Source of the DNA: Bryobacterales bacterium
GTDB lineage: Bacteria; Acidobacteriota; Terriglobia; Bryobacterales; Bryobacteraceae
NCBI GenBank assembly: GCA_003132865.1
Contig: PKYZ01000148.1
Location: forward strand, 3,560 to 23,945
Direction: 5' to 3'
DNA length: 20,386 nucleotides
Below are positions 1-7,253 of the stretch, one piece after another. The number at the start of each line of letters is the position of its first letter. Within the stretch, counting starts at the first letter, position 1. The notes beneath the pieces are model-generated. The model saw only the letters and a program-made list of their open reading frames with translations, was not told the origin of the DNA and made no database searches. The translations under genes and the position numbers were made by a program.

Positions 1-37
1 GCACTCTGCCTGCGGCGGCCTCCCAGGCCGCCCCGGG
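1..37. repeat. Tandem-hairpin repeat element, copy A (inside sufD)
   Basis: Positions 14-21 and 25-32 form a perfect 8-bp stem closed by the 3-nt loop CCC. Positions 1-3 and 7-9 are the visible end of another stem with the loop CTC. The arrangement, spacing and loops match the copy at 2250-2300 base for base in length: GCCTGC, 8-nt arm, CCC, 8-nt arm, CCGGG. The arms themselves differ, but both strands of each stem change together. The element lies within the sufD reading frame and has no stop codon in that frame. Confidence 0.75.
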
Positions 38-998
38 CGTTCGAATAACCAAACTCTCCGAGTCCCCCGTCGAGCAGTATCTCGCGCGCTATGCCGGCTA
101 CCAAAACAACGCCTTCGTAGCCCTCAACACCGCCAATTTCGAAGACGGCCTCTTCATCCACATCGCCAAAGGAGCGGTGATTGAAGAACCCATAGAACTA
201 GTCATCCAGTCCTCCGCCAACGGTCATCCTACGGTCTCCCACCCGCGCATCCTGATCGTGGCAGAACCGGACAGCCAGGCAACCATTATCGAAATCTACA
301 AGGGTCAGGGTGGCACTTATCTAACGAACTCTGTCACCGAAATCGTAGCGGGCGACCACGCCGTCATCGATCACTATAAGCTCCAGACCGAGAGCGCGCA
401 CGCCTTCCACGTGGCGACGCTCCAAGTCCAACTTGGCCGCGACACCAACTTTCGCTCGCACTCCCTTTCGTTCGGCGGGGCGCTGGTTCGTAACGACGTG
501 AACGCCGTGCTCTCGGAAGGCTCCGAATGCACGCTGAACGGCTTGTACCTGGTCGCAGGCGAGCAGCATATCGACAATCACACCGCCATCGATCACGCCA
601 AGCCGTACGCCGCCAGCCACGAGTTGTATAAGGGCATCCTCGACGGCAAATCGAGCGCCGTCTTCAGCGGCAAGATCCTGGTCCGTAAGGACGCGCAGAA
701 GACCGACGCCAAGCAAACCAACAAGAATCTGGTGCTCTCGGAAGACGCCGTCATCAATACCAAGCCCGAGTTGCAAATCCTTGCCGATGACGTGCGCTGC
801 ACGCATGGCGCGACCATCGGCCAGTTGGATCCGGAGGGCATCTTTTACCTGCAGTCGCGAGGCATCGGTCTGGCGGATGCCCGCAATCTGATGATCTACG
901 CGTTCGCGCGCGACATCGTGGACCGCATCAAAGTCGCATCGCTGCGCGAGCAGTTGGAGAAACTGTTGCTGGAGAAACTTCATGGCAGCCGTAACTGA
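3..998 (+). CDS. sufD: SufD, Fe-S cluster assembly scaffold subunit (5' end outside window)
   Basis: SufD is a cytosolic partner of SufB and SufC in the SufBC2D scaffold that builds iron-sulfur clusters. The frame is open from the first codon at position 3, so the N-terminus lies upstream; 331 residues are visible, against roughly 400-440 for the family. The SufB/SufD signature is clear: FVALNTANFEDGLFIHIAKG, then the parallel beta-helix core (for example SHSLSFGGALVRNDVNAVL and HIDNHTAIDHAKP), and near the end THGATIGQLDPEGIFYLQSRG followed by a helical tail (LREQLEKLLLEKL). It overlaps sufS by 17 nt, implying coupled translation. sufB and sufC presumably lie upstream. The first visible codons (TLPAAASQAAPG) are contributed by a hairpin repeat element, which may be an in-frame insertion in the variable part before the conserved core. 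Identification is firm; the true start cannot be seen. Confidence 0.95.
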   Translation, partial: TLPAAASQAAPGVRITKLSESPVEQYLARYAGYQNNAFVALNTANFEDGLFIHIAKGAVIEEPIELVIQSSANGHPTVSHPRILIVAEPDSQATIIEIYKGQGGTYLTNSVTEIVAGDHAVIDHYKLQTESAHAFHVATLQVQLGRDTNFRSHSLSFGGALVRNDVNAVLSEGSECTLNGLYLVAGEQHIDNHTAIDHAKPYAASHELYKGILDGKSSAVFSGKILVRKDAQKTDAKQTNKNLVLSEDAVINTKPELQILADDVRCTHGATIGQLDPEGIFYLQSRGIGLADARNLMIYAFARDIVDRIKVASLREQLEKLLLEKLHGSRN

Positions 999-2220
999 GT
1001 CGCACGCGTCGGCAAGCGGTCAACGTGAGCACTTCCCTGTCCTGGACCAGCGCGTCCACGGCAAGCCCCTGGTGTATCTGGATAACGCCGCCACCACTCA
1101 GAAGCCGCAAATGGTTCTGGACGCGATGAACCAGTTCTACCAGGTGGATAATTCCAACATCCATCGCGGCGTGCATGAATTGAGCGAGCGTTCCACGCGC
1201 CACTACGAAGAGGCCCGCGTCAAGATACAGCGCTTCCTCAACGCCGCCGATTGGCGCGAGATCGTCTTCGTCCGGGGCGCTACCGAGGGCATCAACCTGG
1301 TCGCCTATACTTACGGCCGCAAACACATCCAGGCCGGCGATGAGATCCTCATCTCCGCCATGGAGCACCACTCCAACATTGTGCCGTGGCAGATTCTCTG
1401 CGAGGAAAAGCAGGCCATCCTGCGCATCGCGCCCATCAACCAGCGTGGCGAGCTGCTGCTCGACGAATTCGAGAAACTGTTGGGCCCGCGCACTAAGCTG
1501 GTTTCCGTCGTGCATGTTTCGAACGCGCTCGGCACCATTAACCCGGTGGCCGAGATAGCGCGCATGGCGCACCGCCACGGCGTGCCTGTGTTCATTGACG
1601 GCGCGCAGGCTGTGGCCCACATGAAGGTCGACGTGCAGCAGCTCGACTGCGACTTCTACGCGCTCTCCGGCCACAAGATGTTCGGGCCCACCGGTATCGG
1701 CGTGCTGTACGGAAAAGCAGCCTTGCTGAATAAGATGCCGCCATACCAAGGCGGCGGCGACATGATCAGCTCCGTAACCTTCGCCAAGACCACTTACAAC
1801 GAGTTGCCCTACAAGTTCGAGGCCGGCACGCCGAATATCGCCGGCACGATCGGGCTGGGCGCGGCCGTCGATTACATCAATGGAATCGGGCTCGATCGCA
1901 TCCAAACTTACGAACATGACCTGCTGGCATACGGGACTGCGCAGTTGGAGCGTATTCCGGGCTTGCGTCTGATTGGCACGGCGCGCGAGAAGGCCAGCGT
2001 GCTTTCATTCGTACTGGAAGGCGTGCATCCGCACGATGTCGGCACCATTCTCGACCGCGAGGGAGTCGCCGTGCGCACCGGACATCATTGCGCGCAGCCC
2101 GTGCTGGAGTGGTTCGGCGTGCCGGCCACCACGCGCGCGTCGCTCGCATTCTACAACACCAAGCAAGACATCGACGCGCTGGTCGCCGGCATCTTCAAGG
2201 TGAAGGAGATCTTCGGCTAA
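982..2220 (+). CDS. sufS: SufS, group II cysteine desulfurase
   Basis: This is a PLP-dependent enzyme that removes sulfur from L-cysteine, giving alanine and an enzyme persulfide that feeds Fe-S cluster assembly. It is 412 residues, normal for SufS. Visible motifs are YLDNAATTQKP near residue 32, the PLP-site lysine K232 in SGHKMFGPTGIGVLYG, and the catalytic cysteine C370 in RTGHHCAQP, the form typical of group II (SufS) rather than IscS/NifS. The ATG start lies inside the end of sufD (17-nt overlap), which fits an operon, and the N-terminus aligns with family length. The gene downstream is a SufU-type sulfur acceptor, the usual partner of this enzyme in organisms lacking SufE. Confidence in the assignment is very high. 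Confidence 0.97.
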   Translation: MAAVTESHASASGQREHFPVLDQRVHGKPLVYLDNAATTQKPQMVLDAMNQFYQVDNSNIHRGVHELSERSTRHYEEARVKIQRFLNAADWREIVFVRGATEGINLVAYTYGRKHIQAGDEILISAMEHHSNIVPWQILCEEKQAILRIAPINQRGELLLDEFEKLLGPRTKLVSVVHVSNALGTINPVAEIARMAHRHGVPVFIDGAQAVAHMKVDVQQLDCDFYALSGHKMFGPTGIGVLYGKAALLNKMPPYQGGGDMISSVTFAKTTYNELPYKFEAGTPNIAGTIGLGAAVDYINGIGLDRIQTYEHDLLAYGTAQLERIPGLRLIGTAREKASVLSFVLEGVHPHDVGTILDREGVAVRTGHHCAQPVLEWFGVPATTRASLAFYNTKQDIDALVAGIFKVKEIFG

Positions 2221-2249
2221 TGCCTGCTGCTGTTGTACTGCCTTGTGGG

Positions 2250-2300
2250 GCAGGCTCTCAGCCTGCGCGGGACTCCCAGTCCCGCCCGGGGGTCTCCCCC
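2250..2300. repeat. Tandem-hairpin repeat element, copy B (three hairpins between sufS and sufU)
   Basis: Three adjacent perfect hairpins each have a 3-nt loop: 2250-2256/2260-2266 (7 bp, loop CTC), 2267-2274/2278-2285 (8 bp, loop CCC) and 2288-2292/2296-2300 (5 bp G/C, loop TCT). The sequence just before, GTGGGGCAGGC, recurs at the right edge of the window. The last stem ends two bases before the sufU start codon, so it covers the only purine-rich stretch where a ribosome binding site could lie. It could be a REP-like repeat, an RNA processing or attenuation element, or both. Confidence 0.8.
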
Positions 2301-2302
2301 TA

Positions 2303-2740
2303 ATGATCGAAGATCTCTATCAGGAAGTCATCCTCGACCACAGCAGGCGCCCGCGCAATTTCCACCAGATGCCGGATGCCACGCGCCGCGTGGAAGGCTA
2401 CAACCCGCTGTGCGGCGACAAGCTGGCGCTGTTCGTGAAGCTGGATGGCGATACGGTGCAGGACATCAGTTTCGTCGGCGCGGGCTGCGCCATTTCCACG
2501 GCGTCCGCGTCGCTGATGACCGAGACTGTCAAAGGCAAGTCCCGCCAGGAAGCCGTGCAAATGATGGAGCGCTTCCACGACCTGCTGACCACCGAGAAGC
2601 CGGCCTCCGCGAATCTCGGCAAGCTGGCGGTCTTCTCCGGCGTGCGCGAATTTCCCGCGCGCGTCAAGTGCGCCACGCTGGCCTGGCACACTTTGAAATC
2701 CGCGTTAACCAGCGTGGAAGAGGTGGTGTCCACCGAATGA
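2303..2740 (+). CDS. sufU: SufU, zinc-dependent sulfurtransferase / NifU-N-like
   Basis: SufU accepts persulfide sulfur from SufS and passes it to the SufBCD scaffold; in Firmicutes it is a zinc protein. The predicted 145 residues match the usual 140-150. The family N-terminus is MIEDLYQEVILDHSRRPRNF. The three conserved cysteines and the aspartate are all present: C37 and D39 in GYNPLCGDKL, C62 in GAGCAIS and C123 in RVKCATLAW. I chose the ATG at 2303 because translation from the in-frame ATG at 2243 would add 20 residues encoded by the hairpin repeat, which are absent from the family. No free Shine-Dalgarno sequence is visible; GGGGG at 2288-2292 is paired in a hairpin. The stop overlaps the next start (ATGA). 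A scaffold role like NifU is less likely, given the adjacent sufS and the missing C-terminal domains. Confidence 0.94.
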   Translation: MIEDLYQEVILDHSRRPRNFHQMPDATRRVEGYNPLCGDKLALFVKLDGDTVQDISFVGAGCAISTASASLMTETVKGKSRQEAVQMMERFHDLLTTEKPASANLGKLAVFSGVREFPARVKCATLAWHTLKSALTSVEEVVSTE

Positions 2741-3072
2741 GAGAGAAGATCATCGCCGCGCTGAGCACGGTCTTCGACCCGGAGATCCCCATGGATATCT
2801 ATAACCTCGGCTTGATCTACGACGTGCAGGTCAACGCCGCGGGCGAAGCGCGCATCAAGATGACCCTCACCGCGCCGAACTGCCCCGTGGCCGGAAGTCT
2901 CCCGGCCGAAGTCGAGCGCAAGGCGCGCGCGGTGCCCGGCGTAAAGGACGTCAAGCTGGAACTCGTCTTCGATCCGCCGTGGGACAAGAGCAAAATGTCG
3001 CCGGAAGCCCGCATGCTGCTGGGCCTGGACGATATCATTCCACTCGATAAGCTGTCACGCACACGACCATGA
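2737..3072 (+). CDS. sufT: SufT-like MIP18 family (DUF59) Fe-S maturation protein
   Basis: This is a 111-residue single-domain MIP18/DUF59 protein, a family whose members (SufT, the N-terminal part of some Mrp/ApbC proteins, and eukaryotic CIA2) help mature or traffic Fe-S clusters. Visible motifs are FDPEIPMDIYNLGLIYDV at residues 13-30, the conserved cysteine C49 in LTAPNCPVAGSLP, and the C-terminal DPPWDKSKMSPEARMLLGL typical of suf-linked members. The start overlaps the sufU stop (ATGA), and its own stop overlaps the next start in the same way, so the three genes are very likely translated together. The reading frame stays open far upstream, but that extension runs through sufU and is not real. 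Its place in the suf operon supports a role in Fe-S assembly; the precise step is not settled for this family. Confidence 0.9.
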   Translation: MREKIIAALSTVFDPEIPMDIYNLGLIYDVQVNAAGEARIKMTLTAPNCPVAGSLPAEVERKARAVPGVKDVKLELVFDPPWDKSKMSPEARMLLGLDDIIPLDKLSRTRP

Positions 3073-3548
3073 AACTCAGCGCGCACGAAGAATACGGATT
3101 ACGCTGCCTGCTGCGCATCGGCCTGGCGGGCCAGGACGAGAGCCTGACCATTCCGGAAATCGGCGGAGCCGAAGCGCTCTCGCCGGCCTACGCCGCCAAG
3201 CTGCTGCGTATCTTGCGCCGCGGCGGTTTCATCACCAGCGCGCGCGGCAAGGTCGGCGGCTACACGCTCTCGCGCCCGGCCGGCCAAATCGTGATCGGCG
3301 ACGTCATCGGGGTACTCGGCGGCCGCCTCTTCGAATCCAAACACTTCTGCCACGAGCACGCCGGCCAGATCCAGGTCTGCACCCGCTCGGTCGATTGCTC
3401 CGTGCGCTCCCTCTGGCACGCCGTGCAATCGGCGGTGGACGACGTCCTGAGCAAAACCACGCTACAAGACCTGCTTCGCAGCGAAGGCGAGATGAACTCG
3501 TGGGTGAAGCGCATCCCCGCTAACAGCCAGCTCACGTTTCTTCAATAG
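3069..3548 (+). CDS. Rrf2-family transcriptional regulator, IscR/SufR-like
   Basis: This 159-residue winged-helix regulator probably senses Fe-S cluster status and controls the suf operon in which it is the last visible gene. The N-terminus MKLSAHEEYGLRCLLRIGLA and the wing segment GGFITSARGKVGGYTLSRPA are characteristic of Rrf2 proteins. Three cysteines lie where IscR and related sensors bind a cluster: C94, C104 and C110 (spacing CX9CX5C, with H95 and H97 nearby). IscR has CX5CX5C, so the first spacing is longer here. The gene starts inside the preceding stop (ATGA overlap). Feedback control of the suf genes by holo- or apo-protein is the natural inference, but its operator would lie upstream of the window. 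The family call is firm; cluster binding is inferred. Confidence 0.9.
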   Translation: MKLSAHEEYGLRCLLRIGLAGQDESLTIPEIGGAEALSPAYAAKLLRILRRGGFITSARGKVGGYTLSRPAGQIVIGDVIGVLGGRLFESKHFCHEHAGQIQVCTRSVDCSVRSLWHAVQSAVDDVLSKTTLQDLLRSEGEMNSWVKRIPANSQLTFLQ

Positions 3549-3609
3549 CCAGCTTTCCGCCGCGCATCTAGGGACGGGAGACGCCCGGACTTGATAGAAT
3601 AACAATGCA

Positions 3610-4131
3610 GTGGCGTTGCCTCCCATCGTGTTTCCTCCCGCAACCTGGACAAACCAGGACGTCGTGGTTTTTCATGGCACGGTGGACTCATTCGCAACGA
3701 GTATCGTTTCGGGTGTCACAGTAGGGCATGGTAAGCCGAATACTGACTTTGGGCGTGGATTCTACACCACGACAGTCGTGCGCCAAGCTCAGATGTGGGC
3801 GGCGCAGCTTTCAGCAACACGCCCTGGCACGAGCCCGGCAGTTATCGAGATCACGATAAAGAGGCTGTCTCTCGCCAGCCTTGAGACTCTAGCCTTCGTC
3901 CGCGGCGATTTCGCCGCAGACGACTACTGGAGCCTGGTCCACCATTGCCGGAAAGGCGCATTGGACCACGGTCGCCTCCCACCGGCCCCTTCGTACTACG
4001 ATGTAGTTTACGGCCCCGTCGCGGCATTTTGGAATCAGCGAATGGTCGTTGCGGATGCGGACCAGATCAGTTTTCACACTATGGCCGCGGAAATGGTATT
4101 GAACACGAGTTCACGAACGAGGATCATATGA
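3610..4131 (+). CDS. DUF3990-like protein, putative ADP-ribosyltransferase-fold toxin
   Basis: This 173-residue protein resembles DUF3990, a family placed in the ADP-ribosyltransferase clan. The visible pattern is FHGT at residues 21-24, DFGRGFYTTT at 46-55, WAAQLS at 63-68, YDVVYGPVAAFW at 130-141 and DQISFHT at 151-157. By analogy with ADP-ribosyltransferases, H22, Y52 and Q152 would be the three NAD-site positions. The likely start is GTG at 3610; an ATG at 3605 is in another frame, and no strong ribosome binding site is seen. Its stop overlaps the start of the next gene (ATGA), so the two are translated as a unit. Pairing with a small partner, next to other toxin-antitoxin genes, suggests a toxin module. 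Activity and target are inference only. Confidence 0.72.
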   Translation: MALPPIVFPPATWTNQDVVVFHGTVDSFATSIVSGVTVGHGKPNTDFGRGFYTTTVVRQAQMWAAQLSATRPGTSPAVIEITIKRLSLASLETLAFVRGDFAADDYWSLVHHCRKGALDHGRLPPAPSYYDVVYGPVAAFWNQRMVVADADQISFHTMAAEMVLNTSSRTRII

Positions 4132-4415
4132 GCACGGTTAGCGCAACGTCGGCGATACATTTCTGGGCAGCCGTCGAAGACTGCCTCGTGACTTTCCATG
4201 CGATGCAACGGACTGACGCGGCGGAGAAAGTGACCAGCCTTTGGCACAACCTCCCCTTCGCGTTGGAGGACGCAAATCGAGATTATGGCGACATGATCTA
4301 CCACGCGGAGCCGTGGCAAATCGCGTGCAATTTGGCGGGCAGTGATCTCGACGTCGGGGAGCACCAGGCGGAATACCAGGCTCTATTGCTGCGCAACGGA
4401 CTGTCCGCACCGTAG
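4128..4415 (+). CDS. Small protein coupled to the DUF3990-like gene; candidate antitoxin
   Basis: This 95-residue acidic protein of no family I recognise begins MSTVSATSAIHFWAAVEDCL. Its ATG lies in the ATGA overlap with the preceding gene, which decides the start; the frame remains open upstream through the DUF3990-like gene, but that extension is a shadow. The sequence is mostly helical in appearance, with segments FWAAVEDCLVTFHAMQ and AEPWQIACNLAGSDLD, and has no signal peptide or membrane segment. DUF3990 proteins elsewhere are often found beside small partner genes (for example DUF3791), but I do not see clear similarity to those here. An antitoxin or immunity role is inferred from size and coupling alone. 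Confidence 0.6.
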   Translation: MSTVSATSAIHFWAAVEDCLVTFHAMQRTDAAEKVTSLWHNLPFALEDANRDYGDMIYHAEPWQIACNLAGSDLDVGEHQAEYQALLLRNGLSAP

Positions 4416-4530
4416 ATCTCGCAGGGTCGGAGAGGGCGGTCTGACAGCGTCGGAACGAGCAATTCGGGTTGCGCGGTGTGCGGGCAAAGGCCTGGACCTC
4501 TCACCCGATCGCGTCATAAACACCAGGAAG

Positions 4531-4539
4531 TGATACACT
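4531..4539 (+). promoter_or_regulatory. Possible extended -10 promoter element for the GmrSD-like gene
   Basis: The sequence TGATACACT reads as an extended -10 element (TG, one base, TACACT). No convincing -35 hexamer is seen. It would start transcription a little before 4550, which fits the GTG start at 4572 and argues against the upstream GTG codons at 4476 and 4530. This is a pattern match only. Confidence 0.3.
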
Positions 4540-4571
4540 GTCCAAGGCGCACAGATAAGGACCCAAGGCCC

Positions 4572-7229
4572 GTGGGAAATATATACAGGCAGGATTCGCT
4601 ACAGTTGGACAAGCTCCTCGAACGAGCTAGCGCGTCGAGCGGGGCGACGATGCTGATACAGGACCTTCAGCGGCCGTACCTATGGAAGCCCTATCAAGTG
4701 ACGCTTCTGATCGATTCCCTGATTCGCGGTTGGCCGTTCGGCACGCTGCTCCTTTGGCGAGTGAACCACAAGGAAGTGCAAGGGATTCCGTTCCGTCCAT
4801 TCTGGACCGTCTGCGACAGGACAACTGAGGCAGACGGAGCCCACGTCGCACAGATGAATCCGCCGGCCGACTACCACATGGTCCTTGATGGGCAACAGCG
4901 CGTTCAAAGTCTGCTCCTGGCCCTCCAGGGTGACGACTGGGGGTTCAAGCTCGAGGACCGAGACTGGAACGAGGAGGTCAAGGAGCAAAGACCGCGCGGC
5001 CGCCAGACCAAATACCGACACTGGTCCAAGGCAAGCCTTTGTTTTGACCTGGACAAGTTTCTCCTCGAGTATGAAAGGCACGACGGAAGTCTGCTCGCCG
5101 TGGACTTTCGCGGCCTTCTCACCTGGGCCGTCACAGACCCTCAGGGCGGGCAATCGAACTTTCCGAAAGCGAACGACGAAGGGCCGCTGCCGAAGGCGTA
5201 CGCACAACCGTCTCGCCTAATTCGGCTAAGCCGCCTCTGGAAGGAGGCTCCACCAAACCCTGCGCTGCACGAGGCGCAATTCCGAAATCTCGTGAAGCCG
5301 CTGCTGGCAAAGCACGGCGTTGCGCCCGAGAAGATCGACAAGCTCCTTCCGCCGATGGGCGAACTCATGACTACTTTGCGGGATGTCAAGCTGGCGGACG
5401 TCACCTTTCTGGAGCTCCAACCCTTCGACGAGAAAACTTGGACGCACGACACTTATAATGACGCCGTCGTGAACATCTTCACTCGGCTCAATTCGGCCGG
5501 GAGAATCCTGTCGCGTGAGGAGATCACTCTCGCATGGCTCAAGGTCGGATGGACGAACGAAGAGACGGGCGGCAAGTCAGCGGGACAGTGCTTTGCCGAA
5601 CTGGACAAGGACCTTCGCGAGTACGATCTCAGCCTCGAAGTTGACGAACTCGTCAACGCCGCATCGTTCGTCTGGTCGGTCTCAAATAAGGATGGTAGGC
5701 TACTGTCCGACCCCGACCTGCTGAAGGGCGATGTTATCCGGCCTATGGCTCTCGTCTTGTCAAAACGGTGGAACGTCGTACAAAAGGCGTTCACTACAGG
5801 TGCCAAGGCATTAGAGCAGCGAGGCATTGCATACGGACCACGTGGGCACTTCTCGTCGTTGTATGCGCTAGAGATCTTTTGGGCCTGGGTCTTCGCCGCC
5901 GAGACCTGGAAGGCAAACCAGGCACTTGGCGAGCTCCAGACGGACGACTTCGAAAAGAAATGCAGCGACTCGGTGAACAGATATCTTGACCGCTGGATCA
6001 TGTGTTCACAATGGGCGGGAGTGTGGTCTGGCTCATCCAGTTCACAGATCGAGGTCTACGCGAAAGCCTTAGCTGACCTGATTAAGGCCCTCGATCCACT
6101 AAAGGACACCTCAGAAGCCCACAAGGTGTGGGATGACTGTTTCAAGGGCCTTGTCGATAGCCTCAGCAGCGGAGCGTCCGCAAACGTCGCCAATATGTCG
6201 GCACCGAGCCGAGAGCGCGTCTCACTATATCGTAACCTTCTCTGGATTTGGCATAGGCTGGATTCCGACCGATGGGACAAGTCGAAAGTCCAGCTTAGAG
6301 TGGGCAAGAGTCGAGTAAATCCTGAGGTCGATCATATTGTCCCTGTCGCACTCTGGAAAAGGAAGATTCAATCCGTAGTGGCGTCCCAGCCCGATCCGAT
6401 GCAGCCAACGGCCAAGATGGCGTTCGGTAACGGCGACGAAGCAGACAGCCAATTTTTTATCAACAGGCTTGGAAACTGTGCTCTTTTGGAAAAGAACTTC
6501 AATATATCCAAAGGTGACAAGACGCTGAAATTCTTCCTCACCCAGATCCACGAAGTGAAACAGAAGAAGATCAGTATTGATGCATGGTGCGCCGCACTGT
6601 CGATTCCCAAGCCAATTCTTGATCCCGACGCCGCTAACGCAGACGAAATAAGTAACGCAATTGATGCTCGTGATAGCGAGATGCGGGACGAGCTTGCCGA
6701 CTTCATCCGCGGGCAAAAGGTCCGCGTCGATGTTTACACACCAGTTGAGCGGAAGGTCGTTCAGCCGGCGGGCGCCACCACCGAGGCTGCACCGTCGACC
6801 GGCGACGCCACCCCTTCCACAGAGGAAGCCAACGTCCATTCGGCCTCGGGCGCAGATGTCGATCATAGCGCTGAAGAGGCAACAGATACACCACAATCGG
6901 CGACACCGCGGGCTGGAGCCGATATGGCTGGACTGCGTGCTGCGTATCGGGAGGATCCCGAGCTTCGCCTTATCGTCGATCATTTCGGCAGCCGCCAACG
7001 AAATCAGCACCAGACCGACATTAATGCTTTTGTCCGTTCCTTGGGCCGGGCAGATACCCCGGTTGCTCGATCAGCAGTGCTCCGGGCCTTCCGGCGCCTC
7101 GACGCGTTGGGCGTCGGGCGTTTCATCCTGGGTCGAAGGGGACAGGAAACGCGATTTGAGTGGTACCAGAAGTCCCTCTCTGTTCGTGACCTTGCCGCGG
7201 AGGACAAGCCTGTCGCTGAGGCCGAGTAA
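4572..7229 (+). CDS. GmrSD-like DUF262/HNH nuclease with extra C-terminal domain
   Basis: This predicted 885-residue protein has the layout of GmrS-GmrD single-chain type IV restriction enzymes. Residues about 15-350 are a DUF262 (ParB/sulfiredoxin-like) domain: LQRPYLWKPYQVTLLIDSLI, the nucleotide-site motif DGQQR at 106-110 and NIFTRLNSAG at 301-310. Residues about 580-660 are a DUF1524-type HNH nuclease: VDHIVP with D587 and H588, then NRLGNCALL from 631 and NFNISKGDK from 642. A Pro/Ala/Thr/Ser/Glu-rich linker (about 724-787) leads to a compact C-terminal domain (about 788-866) ending in GRRGQETRFEW, which looks like a winged helix. I prefer GTG at 4572, since the upstream residues lack family character; GTG at 4530 or 4476 is possible. 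Targeting of modified or foreign DNA is family inference; its substrate is unknown. Confidence 0.82.
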   Translation: MGNIYRQDSLQLDKLLERASASSGATMLIQDLQRPYLWKPYQVTLLIDSLIRGWPFGTLLLWRVNHKEVQGIPFRPFWTVCDRTTEADGAHVAQMNPPADYHMVLDGQQRVQSLLLALQGDDWGFKLEDRDWNEEVKEQRPRGRQTKYRHWSKASLCFDLDKFLLEYERHDGSLLAVDFRGLLTWAVTDPQGGQSNFPKANDEGPLPKAYAQPSRLIRLSRLWKEAPPNPALHEAQFRNLVKPLLAKHGVAPEKIDKLLPPMGELMTTLRDVKLADVTFLELQPFDEKTWTHDTYNDAVVNIFTRLNSAGRILSREEITLAWLKVGWTNEETGGKSAGQCFAELDKDLREYDLSLEVDELVNAASFVWSVSNKDGRLLSDPDLLKGDVIRPMALVLSKRWNVVQKAFTTGAKALEQRGIAYGPRGHFSSLYALEIFWAWVFAAETWKANQALGELQTDDFEKKCSDSVNRYLDRWIMCSQWAGVWSGSSSSQIEVYAKALADLIKALDPLKDTSEAHKVWDDCFKGLVDSLSSGASANVANMSAPSRERVSLYRNLLWIWHRLDSDRWDKSKVQLRVGKSRVNPEVDHIVPVALWKRKIQSVVASQPDPMQPTAKMAFGNGDEADSQFFINRLGNCALLEKNFNISKGDKTLKFFLTQIHEVKQKKISIDAWCAALSIPKPILDPDAANADEISNAIDARDSEMRDELADFIRGQKVRVDVYTPVERKVVQPAGATTEAAPSTGDATPSTEEANVHSASGADVDHSAEEATDTPQSATPRAGADMAGLRAAYREDPELRLIVDHFGSRQRNQHQTDINAFVRSLGRADTPVARSAVLRAFRRLDALGVGRFILGRRGQETRFEWYQKSLSVRDLAAEDKPVAEAE

Positions 7230-7253
7230 GCAGAGAGTGTTGCCGTCCGCTGA

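Noticed and set aside
928..1917. Long minus-strand reading frame opposite sufS (329 residues)
   Set aside because: It mirrors the codon structure of the firmly identified sufS gene, shows no family motif and has low-quality composition. It is a GC-rich shadow.
2233..2736. Upstream extension of the sufT reading frame
   Set aside because: The frame is open but runs through sufU in another frame. The ATGA overlap at 2737 and the family N-terminus MREKIIAALSTVFDPE set the true start.
4476..4571. Upstream start for the GmrSD-like protein
   Set aside because: These 32 residues are Arg/His/Pro-rich and unlike the family N-terminus, and a possible -10 element lies inside them. GTG at 4572 is preferred, though not proven.
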